A stretch of DNA of 64,000 nt from Chitinophaga parva (GCF_003071345.1 NZ_QCYK01000002.1:1674001-1738000); one strand, 5' to 3'; positions 9,609 to 20,176 are shown, counted from the first letter of the stretch. Notes: generated by a model not told the origin, from the letters alone. Numbers and translations are program-made.

Positions 9609-9977
9609 GTGAACAGGATCTTGATCATTGACGATGACGCCCGCAATATCTATGCATTGCAGGCCGTGTTGAAAGCAAAAGGATTTACCAGCCTATGCGC
9701 CGCGAGCGTAAAGGAAGGCATTGCCACCCTGCAGCAGCACCCGGAAGTGCAGGTGATATTGCTGGACATGATGATGCCGGAAACAGACGGGTATGAAGCC
9801 ATACAACTGCTGCGCCACCTGCCGGGAAGGGCAAACCTCCCCATCATTGCGGTGACCGCACAGGCCATGGTGGGCGACCGGGAAAAATGCCTGGCCGCGG
9901 GCGCCAGCGCCTACGTTTCAAAACCGATCGACATGGACCTGTTGCTCGGGCAATTAAAGAACTACTTATCTGTATAG
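9609..9977 (+). CDS. Single-domain response regulator (CheY-like receiver)
   Basis: A stand-alone receiver of 122 residues and no output domain. Acidic pair in RILIIDDDARN, phospho-acceptor Asp53 in VILLDMMMPETDG, conserved Thr in IIAVTAQAM and Lys in YVSKPID are all present. It is closely similar to the third receiver of the kinase just upstream, suggesting duplication, and probably takes phosphate from that kinase. The start is GTG after an octamer repeat; the next gene (cheR) starts 3 bases after its stop, so translation is likely coupled. Confidence 0.92.
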   Translation: MNRILIIDDDARNIYALQAVLKAKGFTSLCAASVKEGIATLQQHPEVQVILLDMMMPETDGYEAIQLLRHLPGRANLPIIAVTAQAMVGDREKCLAAGASAYVSKPIDMDLLLGQLKNYLSV

Positions 9978-9980
9978 CAA

Positions 9981-10808
<828 letters not shown>

Positions 10809-10852
10809 TTTTCTTTTCACTATACCTGTAAACTAACTATCTGATCAACGCT

Positions 10853-11428
10853 ATGAACGCAACATCGCTGGTGATAATAGGGGGCAGCGCAGGCAGTCTC
10901 AGTGTGCTGCTGCAAGTGCTGCCAGGGCTGGCCCCACACCTGGCAGTGCCGGTTATCATTGTGCTGCACCGGAAGAACTATGCAGACTCAGTGCTCACAG
11001 ACCTGCTGGGTACCCGTACCACGCTGCAGGTAAAGGAAGCGGAAGAAAAAGACGTGTTGCAGGCGGGCTGCATTTACCTGGCGCCGCCAGACTATCACCT
11101 GCTGCTGGAAAGCAATGGAAGCCTGAGCCTGGACTATTCTGAGAAAGTGAATTTTTCCCGGCCCAGCATAGACGTTAGCTTCTCCAGTGCGGCCCGCCTG
11201 TATGGCCCGCAACTGCTGGCCATCCTGCTATCCGGCGCCAATGCAGACGGTGTGGAAGGCCTGTGTGATGTAGCCGCTTGCGGCGGGCTCACAGCAGTGC
11301 AGAACCCTAAAACCGCGGAGGTGCCATTTATGCCGGAACAGGCCCTGGAATACGCCCACGTGAGCAAGATCCTGGATATTACGGAAATGGCGGATTATAT
11401 TAATACGTTTGCGGCGCTGTCCCGTTAG
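10853..11428 (+). CDS. cheB: CheB-type protein-glutamate methylesterase without receiver domain
   Basis: Demethylates (or deamidates) modified glutamates, opposing CheR. Only the catalytic domain is present, 191 residues compared with ~350 for E. coli CheB, which has an N-terminal receiver. The Ser-His-Asp triad is visible: Ser in GGSAGS, His in IIVLHRK, Asp in LLSGANADGVEGL. Without its own receiver it cannot be switched on by phosphorylation in the usual way; the free receiver at 9609 may fill this role (inference). It lies 44 bases after cheR. Confidence 0.9.
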   Translation: MNATSLVIIGGSAGSLSVLLQVLPGLAPHLAVPVIIVLHRKNYADSVLTDLLGTRTTLQVKEAEEKDVLQAGCIYLAPPDYHLLLESNGSLSLDYSEKVNFSRPSIDVSFSSAARLYGPQLLAILLSGANADGVEGLCDVAACGGLTAVQNPKTAEVPFMPEQALEYAHVSKILDITEMADYINTFAALSR

Positions 11429-11612
11429 AAGCAGCGCCCAGCATGCATTTGGCGTAGTTTTTGTGCCAATACAGCACCTTTTAAAGGCGACCAAAAATCA
11501 CTGCCAAAGCGTAAAGAAGTTGTCACCATGCTGCCGCCAGGATCAAAAACCGGCGGGTACCTTTTAAATGAGCGGTCAGCGACACCTGATCCACAAAAAG
11601 AAGCCAAGGAAT

Positions 11613-13262
11613 ATGATCCTGATCGTTGACGATAAACCGGAAAATATACTCTCGCTGAAAAAAACACTGGAGTTGTACAACTTCGAGGTAGATACAGCCT
11701 TGTCAGGCGAAGAAGCACTTAAAAAAATTCTCAAGACCAATTATACCCTCATCATCCTGGATGTGCAGATGCCCAGTATGGATGGCTTTGAGGTGGCGGA
11801 AGCCATTTCCGGCTACAGCAAGGCCAAGGACGTACCCATCATCTTCCTCTCCGCGGTGAACAAAGACAAGAAATTTGTAACCCGTGGCTACGCCAGCGGG
11901 GGCATAGATTACATCACCAAGCCGGTAGACCCCGACATCCTTATCCTGAAAGTAAAAACATTCTATAAGCTCTATGAGCAGACCAAGCAACTGAGCCAGA
12001 TGCAGGCCCAGCTCCAGGAAGAAGTGGAGGTGCGCAAACAGGCGCAGGCCTCGCTCAGTGATACGGTGAAGGAGCTGCACAGCATCCTGGAAAGCATTCC
12101 GCAGATCGCCTTTACCGCCAAGGCAGACGGTACCCTGGAGTACGTGAACCAGCACTGGTATGCCTACAGCCCGGACCTGCATTCCTGGCCGGAAACCCTG
12201 CCGGGACAAACACCGGTGAAGGAGCAGCTGGCCCGCGTGCTGGCCTCCGGCCACTCGCTGGAAACAGAAGTGTTCATCAAGCGGAAGGCCGCGGAAAATG
12301 TGTTTGGCGCACCGGACTACCGCTGCCACCTGCTGCGCGTAACACCGGTAAAGGAAGGCGCCCAGATCGTGAAATGGGTAGGCACGTTTACGGACATTGC
12401 GCACCAGAAACAGGCCAATGAGATCCTGGAGCAGCGGGTAGAAGAACGTACGGAAGCCTTGCGGGCCATGAACCTGGCCCTGGAGATCAGTAACCACGAC
12501 CTGCAGCAGTTTGCCTCCGTGGCCTCTCACGATCTGAAAGAGCCCCTGCGCAAGATCCAGCTGTTTTCCTCCATCCTGCGCGACCGGCACGTAAGCCGGG
12601 ACGATGAATCGCTGCAATACATTACGCGCATTGTGAACAGCAGTGAGCGTATGAGTAAGCTGATCAACGACCTCCTGGGCTACAGCCGCCTGAGCGTAGA
12701 CAGCGCTTTTGAGCCTGTGCAGCTGAACCGGACCATCACAGACATCCTCAGCGACCTGGAGCTCTCCATCCAGGAAAAGCAGGCTGCTATTGTTGTGGCC
12801 GATATTCCCCAGATCGAGGCGATCCCCGGACAGATGAGGCAGGTATTCCAGAACATTATTAGTAACTCATTGAAATTCAGTAAAAAGGACGTGCGACCGG
12901 AGATCAGTATCAGCGCCGCCCTGGTGGCGGAAAAAGACCTGGATGCACCGGCAGCCCCCAATGGCGCCTGGTGCCGCATCCTCATTCAGGACAATGGGAT
13001 CGGCTTCAATGAGAAATACCTGGATAAGATCTTCACCATCTTCCAGCGCCTGAATGCACGGGAAGAATACGAGGGCACCGGTATTGGCCTGGCCATTGCC
13101 AAAAAAGTGATTGAAAAACACCAGGGGCTTATCAGCGCCCGCAGCCAGGAAGGACAGGGGGCTACGTTTATTTTACTGCTGCCGGTGCGCCAGCATGCCA
13201 GCCAGATGCTGGAGGATAACAGCCTGGAGCCAGGACATAGCTATGGGGTGACTGCGGGATAA
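11613..13262 (+). CDS. Receiver-PAS-histidine kinase
   Basis: Soluble signalling protein of about 549 residues with inverted order: N-terminal receiver (Asp50 in IILDVQMPSMDG), coiled coil (about 120-150), PAS-like domain (about 150-275), short coiled coil, HisKA (His306 in ASHDLKEPLRKIQ) and HATPase with DNGIGFNEKY and GTGIGLAIAKK. It takes phosphate on its receiver and then signals through its kinase, or the reverse. I chose ATG 11613 because AAGGA lies just upstream and the product starts directly with the receiver strand MILIVDD; an in-frame ATG at 11568 would add 15 residues. It is the last gene of the CheB/CheR cluster and has its own terminator. Confidence 0.9.
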   Translation: MILIVDDKPENILSLKKTLELYNFEVDTALSGEEALKKILKTNYTLIILDVQMPSMDGFEVAEAISGYSKAKDVPIIFLSAVNKDKKFVTRGYASGGIDYITKPVDPDILILKVKTFYKLYEQTKQLSQMQAQLQEEVEVRKQAQASLSDTVKELHSILESIPQIAFTAKADGTLEYVNQHWYAYSPDLHSWPETLPGQTPVKEQLARVLASGHSLETEVFIKRKAAENVFGAPDYRCHLLRVTPVKEGAQIVKWVGTFTDIAHQKQANEILEQRVEERTEALRAMNLALEISNHDLQQFASVASHDLKEPLRKIQLFSSILRDRHVSRDDESLQYITRIVNSSERMSKLINDLLGYSRLSVDSAFEPVQLNRTITDILSDLELSIQEKQAAIVVADIPQIEAIPGQMRQVFQNIISNSLKFSKKDVRPEISISAALVAEKDLDAPAAPNGAWCRILIQDNGIGFNEKYLDKIFTIFQRLNAREEYEGTGIGLAIAKKVIEKHQGLISARSQEGQGATFILLLPVRQHASQMLEDNSLEPGHSYGVTAG

Positions 13263-13812
13263 AGTCGGTTAGTATGCAGTATCGCATAACATCCGCCCAC
13301 GCATGTACTAAAAATAATGAGTCCCGCTCAGTGGAGCGGGACTTTACTTTGGGGTTAATTGGTACGGTGGTTACCATACCTGTACAAGCTCAATAAAGTA
13401 TCGGCAGCATAGATCATGCAGAAGGTACCTTACCGGTTTGGTGCAAATATATTTGAACGGATGTTTAGCGTTATTTGGTCTGGATCTATGGAACCGATAC
13501 AGAAGAAAACTACCAGGGATTAGATATCAGGATGAAAATGCCCTGCGGCAAAAAATAAATGATGCGCTGGAAATTGGTATAAAGTTGTAGTGCTGTAATA
13601 ATGGACAATCTGGTTGAACCGGTGTCGATGCAGTATTAATTTTTAAGTGCTTATTTCTCTAAGCAAGTATAGTGATTTTTTTTATAAAAGCCAAATATTT
13701 CAGCGGAAACATTTTTAGAAGACGCGGGCCCTGAAACAGGCCCGGGGCCACGTTTACAGTCCACGTGAAAACACTGCAAAATGGCGGCATGCCCTGTATT
13801 TATGACGCAAAG
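13263..13812. other. Convergent intergenic gap
   Basis: Besides the terminator at 13320-13350, the gap is AT-rich with no supportable gene. A second hairpin, CGGGCC (13725-13730) with GGCCCG (13739-13744), may end the leftward DUF1543 gene, but the T-run after it is poor. Confidence 0.4.
13320..13350 (+). terminator. Rho-independent terminator of the signalling cluster
   Basis: AGTCCCGCTC (13320-13329), loop AGTG, GAGCGGGACT (13334-13343), then TTACTTT. A perfect 10-bp stem 57 bases past the kinase stop codon. Confidence 0.85.
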
Positions 13813-14376
13813 CTATCCCTGGAAGTGTTCCGGTTTAAAGTAGCCCAGTTGCAGTTCATCCTGTGCCGTTAGCCCAGCGGCCGGTACCAGCTCCAGGCTG
13901 AAAGCCGCGCGGAATGCGGGCGGCAGGATGTCTTCCACCTGCATGATGTCATCCACATCCACGCCGTACTTATCATCAATATGCGTGCTGAAGGTGGCCA
14001 GGCCGGTATGCTTAAAGAAGGCCGTAGCCTTTGCCTGTTGTATAGCCCCGCTGGCATCCGTACTTACCGCCAGCATTTTGTAATGATACTCTTCAAACTC
14101 CCCCGGCTTATAACCACCCAGGTTCAGGAAGAACAGGCGGGGCGCCCCGGGTGCAGCTGTTCGTTTGGGCACCACCCGTACCTGGTATCCGTCTACTACC
14201 GTTACCGGCCGGTAGCCATCCACATGCCACTTGCCGGCCTCCGGCCAGAAGGCTTGTATGTGGGGCAGGAGCGACTTCATATCCGGACCAATGCCAAAGA
14301 ATACATCATGCTGTTCTGTATGACGCTGTGGCGGCTTGCAGCCAATAAGCGCCATGAAAAGTAAGGGCGTTTGCAT
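13813..14376 (-). CDS. DUF1543-like protein, 187 aa
   Basis: The sequence LLFMALIGCKPPQRHTEQHD followed by VFFGIG and WHVDGYRPVTVVDGY recalls the DUF1543 family, small proteins of unknown function whose core is a beta-strand, a conserved His-Asp/Glu pair and a second strand. Two copies of a related alpha/beta half appear to be present (about residues 1-75 and 85-160), the second around RLFFLNLGGYKPGEFEEYHY. The N-terminal LIGC looks like a lipobox, but it lies inside the first core strand and no charged n-region precedes it, so I do not call a lipoprotein. No operon partner. Family call from memory of motifs; moderate confidence. Confidence 0.7.
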   Translation of the reverse strand: MQTPLLFMALIGCKPPQRHTEQHDVFFGIGPDMKSLLPHIQAFWPEAGKWHVDGYRPVTVVDGYQVRVVPKRTAAPGAPRLFFLNLGGYKPGEFEEYHYKMLAVSTDASGAIQQAKATAFFKHTGLATFSTHIDDKYGVDVDDIMQVEDILPPAFRAAFSLELVPAAGLTAQDELQLGYFKPEHFQG

Positions 14377-15051
14377 GCTGTAAAAATAGCGGCAGCACCC
14401 GCCATATCCAAATGCAGGAGTGGGAAGTATTCCACGGGTTTTTCACAAAAAAGAAAAGGCGCACTAGACAATGCACCCTTATAATTTTTTGCTCTTTAAT
14501 ATCAACCTCCTAAAGGTAGGGGACGGTAAAAAGTTGTTGGTGAATGAATTGTTAACGATAAAAATGTTTGGCGTATTTAATGGAAGACAATGCATAAAAA
14601 AAGCCCGTGGATCGAAAGACACACGGGCGGGTTTTCTCAAGGATAGGCCATAACAGCCTTATAGAAAAGGAACGACAAGTCATAATGCAATACGCTGCCA
14701 GGAGCCCTGTGAGGGCAGTTGGCAGCGGACCGTAAATACAATATGCACACACCGTGCAGGGGTATCATCAAAAAAATCAGGGGAATCTACAGGAAGGATC
14801 GTTAATAAAGCACTTTGCTATTAGGCCATTTAGTTTGGGAGCGGGCAAACGAAGACAGTAATCCTATCATTGTAGGGTATGAATGTACAAACAAATGTCG
14901 AATGCACGGTTAATTTTCTGTTAACCGGGAGAAGGAAGGGTGAGGTGATCGCTTCAGCTGTAGTAGCTGGCATTGCGCTGCAAGCCCTGTTTTCAGGGAA
15001 ATTGAAACCAGGAAATTATTTGTGCCAGGGACACTTAATGGGCGGCAAAAA
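14377..15051. other. 675-bp gap with structured, possibly transcribed DNA
   Basis: No convincing coding frame on either strand. The gap contains a nested hairpin at 14693-14727 and a leftward terminator at 14596-14628, listed together as a candidate small RNA. The rest (14760-15051) shows nothing I can name. Confidence 0.5.
14596..14760 (-). ncRNA. Candidate small RNA ending in an intrinsic terminator
   Basis: Read on the minus strand, CGCTGCCA (14727-14720) pairs with TGGCAGCG (14700-14693), and inside it GCCCT pairs with AGGGC around a three-base loop. About 65 bases later GCCCGTG (14628-14622) pairs with CACGGGC (14609-14603), followed by seven T (14602-14596). A strong hairpin plus terminator with no gene feeding it fits a small RNA. 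The nearest leftward gene (queG) ends 290 bases before the hairpin, so a long queG 3' tail is an alternative. The 5' end given is a guess. Confidence 0.4.
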
Positions 15052-15981
15052 TCACTTCAACTTAAGGAACTGCAAATTGCGCTGCAACCCCTTGTATTTG
15101 CTGCGTTTGATAGGAGACTGGCGGAATAGCTCCCGGAACGTGGTTTCACTCATTTCTTCCCATTCCTGTGTGCTCATGTTCAGCAACGCCGGGATAGGCT
15201 GGAGTGCCTCCTGCTGGTGCGGCTGCGCAAAGCGGTTCCACGGGCATACATCCTGGCAGATATCGCACCCAAAGGCCCAGTTACGAAACTGCCCTTGGAA
15301 CTTTTCCGGGATCAGCGCATCTTTCAGTTCTATGGTGAAGTAGGAAATACAACGGCTTCCATCCACCAGGCCGGGGGCGGCCAGCGCCCCCGTGGGGCAG
15401 GCATCCAGGCAGCGGGTGCAGCGGCCGCAGTGATCCGTTACGGGGCCATCGTACGCCAGCGGAAGATCCACGATCAGTGTGGCAATGAAGAAGAAAGAAC
15501 CTGCCTGCTTATGGATGATGTTACCATTCTTCCCTATCCATCCCAGCCCGCTGCGCTGGGCCCAGCTGCGCTCCAGCACCGGCGCGGAGTCTACAAAGCC
15601 GCGGCCCTGTACTTCGCCAATCTCCGCGCGCAGGCATTGCAGGAACTGGTTGAGGCGGGCGCGTATCACTTCATGATAGTCGGCTCCGTAGGCATACTTG
15701 GCTACCTGTGGCGCATCCGGCCGCTGCTGCTGCTCGGGGTAATAATTGAGCAGGAAAGTGATCACAGATTTGGCGCCCGGTACCAGCTTGCGGGGATCTA
15801 TGCGCAGGTCAAAGTGATTTTCCATGTACTGCATGCCCCCATGCAGGCCCTTGCCCAGCCAGGCTTCCAGGCGGCGGGCATCATCGTCCAGCTGCTCCGC
15901 CCGGGCTATGCCACAATAGTCGAAGCCCAGGGCCTTTGCCTGCTCCTTGATAAATGCCGTATGCCGCTCCTGCTGGGTCAT
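15052..15981 (-). CDS. queG: Epoxyqueuosine reductase
   Basis: Last step of queuosine synthesis: cobalamin- and iron-sulfur-dependent reduction of epoxyqueuosine in tRNA. The 309 residues are slightly shorter than the E. coli enzyme (379), as is common in QueG of other phyla. Two 4Fe-4S clusters are visible as CGRCTRCLDACPTG and CDICQDVCPWNR; the N-terminal cobalamin-binding half has GIARAEQL, GKGLHGGMQYM and SVITFLLNYYP. It stands alone, divergent from the DUF3857 cluster. A TATTTTTG box ends only four bases before its ATG, suggesting a leaderless or very short-leader mRNA. Confidence 0.95.
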   Translation of the reverse strand: MTQQERHTAFIKEQAKALGFDYCGIARAEQLDDDARRLEAWLGKGLHGGMQYMENHFDLRIDPRKLVPGAKSVITFLLNYYPEQQQRPDAPQVAKYAYGADYHEVIRARLNQFLQCLRAEIGEVQGRGFVDSAPVLERSWAQRSGLGWIGKNGNIIHKQAGSFFFIATLIVDLPLAYDGPVTDHCGRCTRCLDACPTGALAAPGLVDGSRCISYFTIELKDALIPEKFQGQFRNWAFGCDICQDVCPWNRFAQPHQQEALQPIPALLNMSTQEWEEMSETTFRELFRQSPIKRSKYKGLQRNLQFLKLK

Positions 15982-15985
15982 CGGG

Positions 15986-15993
15986 CAAAAATA
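15986..15993 (-). promoter_or_regulatory. -7 box just before queG
   Basis: On the minus strand TATTTTTG matches the Bacteroidetes TAnnTTTG box exactly. It ends four bases before the queG ATG, so the transcript would start at or very near the start codon. No TTTG is present at the ideal upstream distance. Confidence 0.4.
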
Positions 15994-16099
15994 CGAAAGG
16001 TTTGTCTATCTTTAGCCCCGTGCTGCATTGTACCGCCCGTCGGAGCGTTGCCACAGGGCCTTTCCGCCCTTTATCCCTCATGTGAACCTGTACGGCAGT

Positions 16100-18112
16100 A
16101 TGTTGCGTTTTGTTTTAGCAGCCCTGGTCTTACTGACCACCCCTACCAGGCTGCAGGCCCAGGAGAAAAGCCCCTGCCAGTTTGGCCAGGTGTCTGTGGA
16201 CGATTTCCGTCCCACCAGTTATGCAGTGGACACGGGCGCCGCAGCCGTGTACCTGGCAGACGTGGGCAAGGCTTCCTACAATGACCGCAGCGGTGACCTG
16301 GAACTGGAATTTACCCGCTACACCCGCATTCACATCCTCCACAAAAACGGCTACGATGAAGCCACCTTTACCATCCCTTTATACAGTGGCAATGCCGGCA
16401 AGCCGGATGTGCTGAACGACCTCAAAGCTGTAACCTACAACCTGGAAAACGGCCGCGTGGTGGCCACAAAACTGGATATCAAAACCATCTTCACAGAAAA
16501 GGAGGACCGGGAATGGGTAGTGAAAAAGTTTTCCATGCCCGCCGTGAAAGAAGGCTCCATCGTAGAGGTAAGTTATACGCGCTCCGGTTATGTGGACCGT
16601 ACCCCGCCCAGTTGGGACTTCCAAGGCAGCTGCCCCCGTATCTGGAGCGGCTATACGGTGAGCATCCCGCAATGGTACGGCTTCGTTTTCCTGCGCCAGG
16701 GATATTATGATGTGGACTACGATAGCAAGGAACGGGTGGCCAACTTTGCATTTAACTACACACCCACCGGGGCGCACGAGGCCCACCGCGGCATCGCATC
16801 CGTGAGCGTTACTGACCACTTTTTCTCCGCCCGTAACCTGCCCGGCCTGCGCGATGAAAGTTTTACCACCACCCTGCGCAACCACCTGTGCCGCGTGGAG
16901 TTTCAGCTGGCATCCGTGCATTATCCCAACAGTGATGAGCACAGGATACTGTCCACCTGGCCCCAGATGCAGGAAGAGCTGTTCCGGGATGCCACGTTTG
17001 GCGCACCACTTATGGAGGACAACGTATTCCTGGAGGATGTGATAAAACAACTGACCGCCAAAGCGCCCAATGACACGGAAAAAGCAAAGGCTATCTATCG
17101 CTGGGTACAGCAACACATGACCTGCACCGGTTACAGCGGCATGTACATGGAGGCACCCGGCCTGCGCCATGTATTTACCAGCGGCAGGGGCACCGGGGCG
17201 GATATTAACCTGCTGCTGGTGGCCATGCTCAGGAAAGCCGGGCTGGAAGCCTGGCCCCTGATCCTCAGCACCCGCGCGCACGGCAAAACGTATGAAGAAT
17301 ATCCCCTGCACCGCCGCTTTGATTATGTAACAGCGTGGGTGCAGGCAGATGGACGGGAATACAACCTGGACGGCTCCCGCGGGCACCTGGGCTTCGGGCA
17401 CCTGCCGCTTTATCTTTATAACGGGCATGCCCGCCTGATGAGCCCCGAAGCTCCCGCACGCTACTTCAACGCAGACACGCTGCACGAAAACCTGGTGACG
17501 GCCGTGCGCATGAACGTGGCCGCCAATGGCAATGTGAAAGGCACCTACACGGAGCAGGAAGGCTACTATCGCTCCCTGCACCTCCGCGATGATGTGGCAA
17601 GCCAGGGCCAGGACGCATTCCGGCAAAGGTTGGCCCGCATCCTGGGCAACGATGCCACCGTGAGCAACCTGCAACTGATTAACCTCGATAGCATAGATGC
17701 CCCGGTGGCTGAAAATTTTGATTTTGAATGGGAGCACAACGGGGATGGAAGCCGTTTGTACCTCCATCCCATCGTGGGGCAGGTGCAGGTGCGCAATCCT
17801 TTCACGGCCATGGAGCGGCGTTACCCGGTGGAGATGAGTTATATGGACAATGAAACGTATATTGCCTCCATTCTTATACCGCCCGGCTACGTGGTGGAAG
17901 GCGTGCCTGCACCGGCAAACATAACCCTACCCGATGGTGCCGCTACTTTCCGCTACCAGCTGCGCCAGGATGGAAACCTGGTGCAGGTAAGGGTGATGCT
18001 TAATTTTAACCGCGCTGTCTTTAGCCCTGAAGAATATGAAGGCTTGCGCCGTTTTTTTGATCTTATTGTAAACAAGGAAGCGGAGTTATTGGTGCTCCGG
18101 AAACAATCATAA
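16100..18112 (+). CDS. Exported DUF3857/transglutaminase-fold protein, catalytic residues replaced (first of four)
   Basis: Start chosen at ATG 16100, which gives a signal peptide MLRFVLAALVLLTTPTRLQA; the frame runs open 72 bases further but without signal character. About 670 residues: DUF3857-like beta domain (about 30-260) with FGQVSVDDFRPTSYAVD, then a transglutaminase-like core (about 300-480) and a beta-rich tail. By eye, the family Cys motif (YGDCK in the fourth gene) is replaced by TGADI, putting Asp at position ~368, and the catalytic His is a Tyr in FDYVTA. The protein is therefore probably a non-catalytic, binding version of the fold in the periplasm or on the surface. The gene stands 20 bases before its paralogue and likely forms an operon with three relatives. 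Confidence 0.88.
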   Translation: MLRFVLAALVLLTTPTRLQAQEKSPCQFGQVSVDDFRPTSYAVDTGAAAVYLADVGKASYNDRSGDLELEFTRYTRIHILHKNGYDEATFTIPLYSGNAGKPDVLNDLKAVTYNLENGRVVATKLDIKTIFTEKEDREWVVKKFSMPAVKEGSIVEVSYTRSGYVDRTPPSWDFQGSCPRIWSGYTVSIPQWYGFVFLRQGYYDVDYDSKERVANFAFNYTPTGAHEAHRGIASVSVTDHFFSARNLPGLRDESFTTTLRNHLCRVEFQLASVHYPNSDEHRILSTWPQMQEELFRDATFGAPLMEDNVFLEDVIKQLTAKAPNDTEKAKAIYRWVQQHMTCTGYSGMYMEAPGLRHVFTSGRGTGADINLLLVAMLRKAGLEAWPLILSTRAHGKTYEEYPLHRRFDYVTAWVQADGREYNLDGSRGHLGFGHLPLYLYNGHARLMSPEAPARYFNADTLHENLVTAVRMNVAANGNVKGTYTEQEGYYRSLHLRDDVASQGQDAFRQRLARILGNDATVSNLQLINLDSIDAPVAENFDFEWEHNGDGSRLYLHPIVGQVQVRNPFTAMERRYPVEMSYMDNETYIASILIPPGYVVEGVPAPANITLPDGAATFRYQLRQDGNLVQVRVMLNFNRAVFSPEEYEGLRRFFDLIVNKEAELLVLRKQS

Positions 18113-18132
18113 ATCCAACACCCCGATACTGT

Positions 18133-20148
18133 ATGCGTAGATTTCATTTATTGTCCCTGTTCCTGCTGACCAGTCTTTCCACACTGGGCCAGGAGAAAAA
18201 TCCATATACTTTTGGCAAGGTGTCCCCGGAGGATTTTCATAAGGCGCCCTACGCGATAGATTCCGGTGCGGCGGCGGTGATCCTGGCAGATGCCGGTGCC
18301 GCTGAATTTGACGGGCGCACGGGAGACATGGAGCTGCTTACCCACCGTTATCTGCGGGCACACATCCTCAAAAAGGCAGGTTACGCCGCCGCGGAGTTTG
18401 AAGTGTACCTCAATGATGAACGTACAGACCGGTCAGATGTGCTCCAGCACCTGCGCGGCTCCACCTACAACCTGGAAAACGGCGCGGTGGTGGAAACAAA
18501 GCTGGACCCTGCCCAGGTGTACGTTACCAAAAACAAGGAAGACCACCTGGTGCGTTTTACGATGCCCAATGTGAAAGAAGGATCCATCATAGAAGTAAGC
18601 TACGATTGCCAGTACTATTCCATGAACTCACCGGCTCCCTGGTATTTCCAGGGACAATATCCCGTGCTATGGAGCCAGTTTACCATGCAGGTGCCAAGCT
18701 TTTATGCCTTCGCAGTGCTGCCGCGCGGCTATTACCAACTGAATGTTACCAAAAAGGAATCACAGGGAAGCTGGCGCTGGCACCAGGATGCAGACCTGTC
18801 TACCAGCTACGCCGCCCAGGAAGAAAACGGCAGCGTGTCTGCCCATGTAACCAACTACAGCTACACCATGCACAACCTGCCCGCGCTCAACGTGGAAAGC
18901 TATTCCAGCTCCTGGTACAATTTTGCCAGTGGCGTGGAGTTCCAGCTGGCAGCGGTGAATTTTGGCCCGGATGAATCGAACAAACACGAGATCATTCCTA
19001 CCTGGCCTAAGTTACAGGAAGAGTTGATGAAACGTTCCGACTATGGCGCCCGTCTCCTCGAAGATAATTTCTATCTCAAGGAAGTGGCGGAGAAGCTTAC
19101 CGCAGGCAAGCAAACAGACCGGGAAAAAGCAGCCGCCATCTTTTACTGGATGCAGCACACCATGGGCCGCAAACCGGAGAATTACCTGCTGGGCCAAACG
19201 CCGCTGAAAAAGGCGTTCCAGGAGCGCAAGGGCACCAGCACGGAGATCAACCTGCTGCTGGTGGAAATGCTGCGCGCCGCTAACCTGGACGCATGGCCTA
19301 TCATCCTCAGCACCCGCGACCATGGATTTACGTACCCCGACTATCCACTGTATCATCAATACAACTACACCATTGCCTGGATCAATCTGCAGGAGGGCCC
19401 CTCCATGCTGGACGCATCTGAGCCCGCGCTGGCCTTTGGGCAGTTGCCGCTGCGCTGCTATAACGGGCACGCGCGCCTCATGACGCCCGACGCACCGGCC
19501 ATCATGCTGAGCCCAGATTCCCTGCACGAAACAGAGGTGACGTATGTACACGCGGAACTGGATGAGGAAGGCAACCTGAGTGGCTCGGCCAGCATCATGG
19601 CTGGCTACCACCATGCGCTGCGCCTGCGCCAGCAGGGGATGTCATCCATCAAAGAAAACATTCACGCCGTTACCGGGTTGCCCAAAGAGGTTGCGGTAAG
19701 CAACATTGTGGTAGACGGTAAGGACGACCCGGAGGCGCCGCTTACCCTAAAAGCAGATTTTAAACTGGCGCCGGAAGAAAGCAAGCCGGATCTTATTTAC
19801 CTCACGCCCGTACTGGCAGGGGGCGAAAGCAAAAATCCCTTTACCCAAAATGAGCGCCTCTACCCGGTGGAATTTGGATACACACAGCGCGCCAATTACA
19901 CCGCCAGTATCACGCTGCCGGATCATTACAAGGTGGAAAGCCTGCCCAAGCCGGCCAATGTAATGCTGCCCGACAGCAGCGCCAGTTTCCGCTACGTGAT
20001 CCAGCAGGAGGGCAATGCCGTGCAGCTGCGCGTATCCATGGTGTTTAAAAAATCTTTTTTTAAACCGGATGAATATGATGCCCTGCGTGGATTTTTTGAT
20101 TTTATAGTGAAGAAGGAAGCGGAGACGGTAGTGTTGAAGAAGCAATAA
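18133..20148 (+). CDS. Exported DUF3857/transglutaminase-fold protein, catalytic residues replaced (second)
   Basis: A 671-residue paralogue of the previous gene with signal peptide MRRFHLLSLFLLTSLSTLGQ. It shares the opening block (FGKVSPEDFHKAPYAIDSGA) and the motifs YNLENGAVVETKLD, NVKEGSIIEVSYD and AWPIILSTRDHG. In the core the Cys position reads TSTEINLLL, giving Glu at ~371, and the His position is Tyr (YNYTIA); the Asp-like position is kept (LDASEP). As a hydrolase or transglutaminase it should be dead. The C-terminal tail ends in VKKEAETVVLKK, shared with the next paralogue. The gap to the next gene is 28 bases. Confidence 0.88.
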   Translation: MRRFHLLSLFLLTSLSTLGQEKNPYTFGKVSPEDFHKAPYAIDSGAAAVILADAGAAEFDGRTGDMELLTHRYLRAHILKKAGYAAAEFEVYLNDERTDRSDVLQHLRGSTYNLENGAVVETKLDPAQVYVTKNKEDHLVRFTMPNVKEGSIIEVSYDCQYYSMNSPAPWYFQGQYPVLWSQFTMQVPSFYAFAVLPRGYYQLNVTKKESQGSWRWHQDADLSTSYAAQEENGSVSAHVTNYSYTMHNLPALNVESYSSSWYNFASGVEFQLAAVNFGPDESNKHEIIPTWPKLQEELMKRSDYGARLLEDNFYLKEVAEKLTAGKQTDREKAAAIFYWMQHTMGRKPENYLLGQTPLKKAFQERKGTSTEINLLLVEMLRAANLDAWPIILSTRDHGFTYPDYPLYHQYNYTIAWINLQEGPSMLDASEPALAFGQLPLRCYNGHARLMTPDAPAIMLSPDSLHETEVTYVHAELDEEGNLSGSASIMAGYHHALRLRQQGMSSIKENIHAVTGLPKEVAVSNIVVDGKDDPEAPLTLKADFKLAPEESKPDLIYLTPVLAGGESKNPFTQNERLYPVEFGYTQRANYTASITLPDHYKVESLPKPANVMLPDSSASFRYVIQQEGNAVQLRVSMVFKKSFFKPDEYDALRGFFDFIVKKEAETVVLKKQ

Positions 20149-20176
20149 CCAGCAAATAGTTTTTCAATCCCAATAC

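Noticed and set aside
14320..14376. Lipoprotein signal in the DUF1543-like protein
   Set aside because: LIGC appears after only about ten residues, with no positive n-region, and lies in the first conserved strand of the family.
14471..14653. 60-codon frame in the gap left of queG
   Set aside because: It ends inside the terminator hairpin and has no start context or family resemblance; the interval is better explained as structured RNA.
14879..15343. 154-codon frame overlapping the end of queG
   Set aside because: Two thirds of it is antisense to queG and the remainder has no recognisable features.
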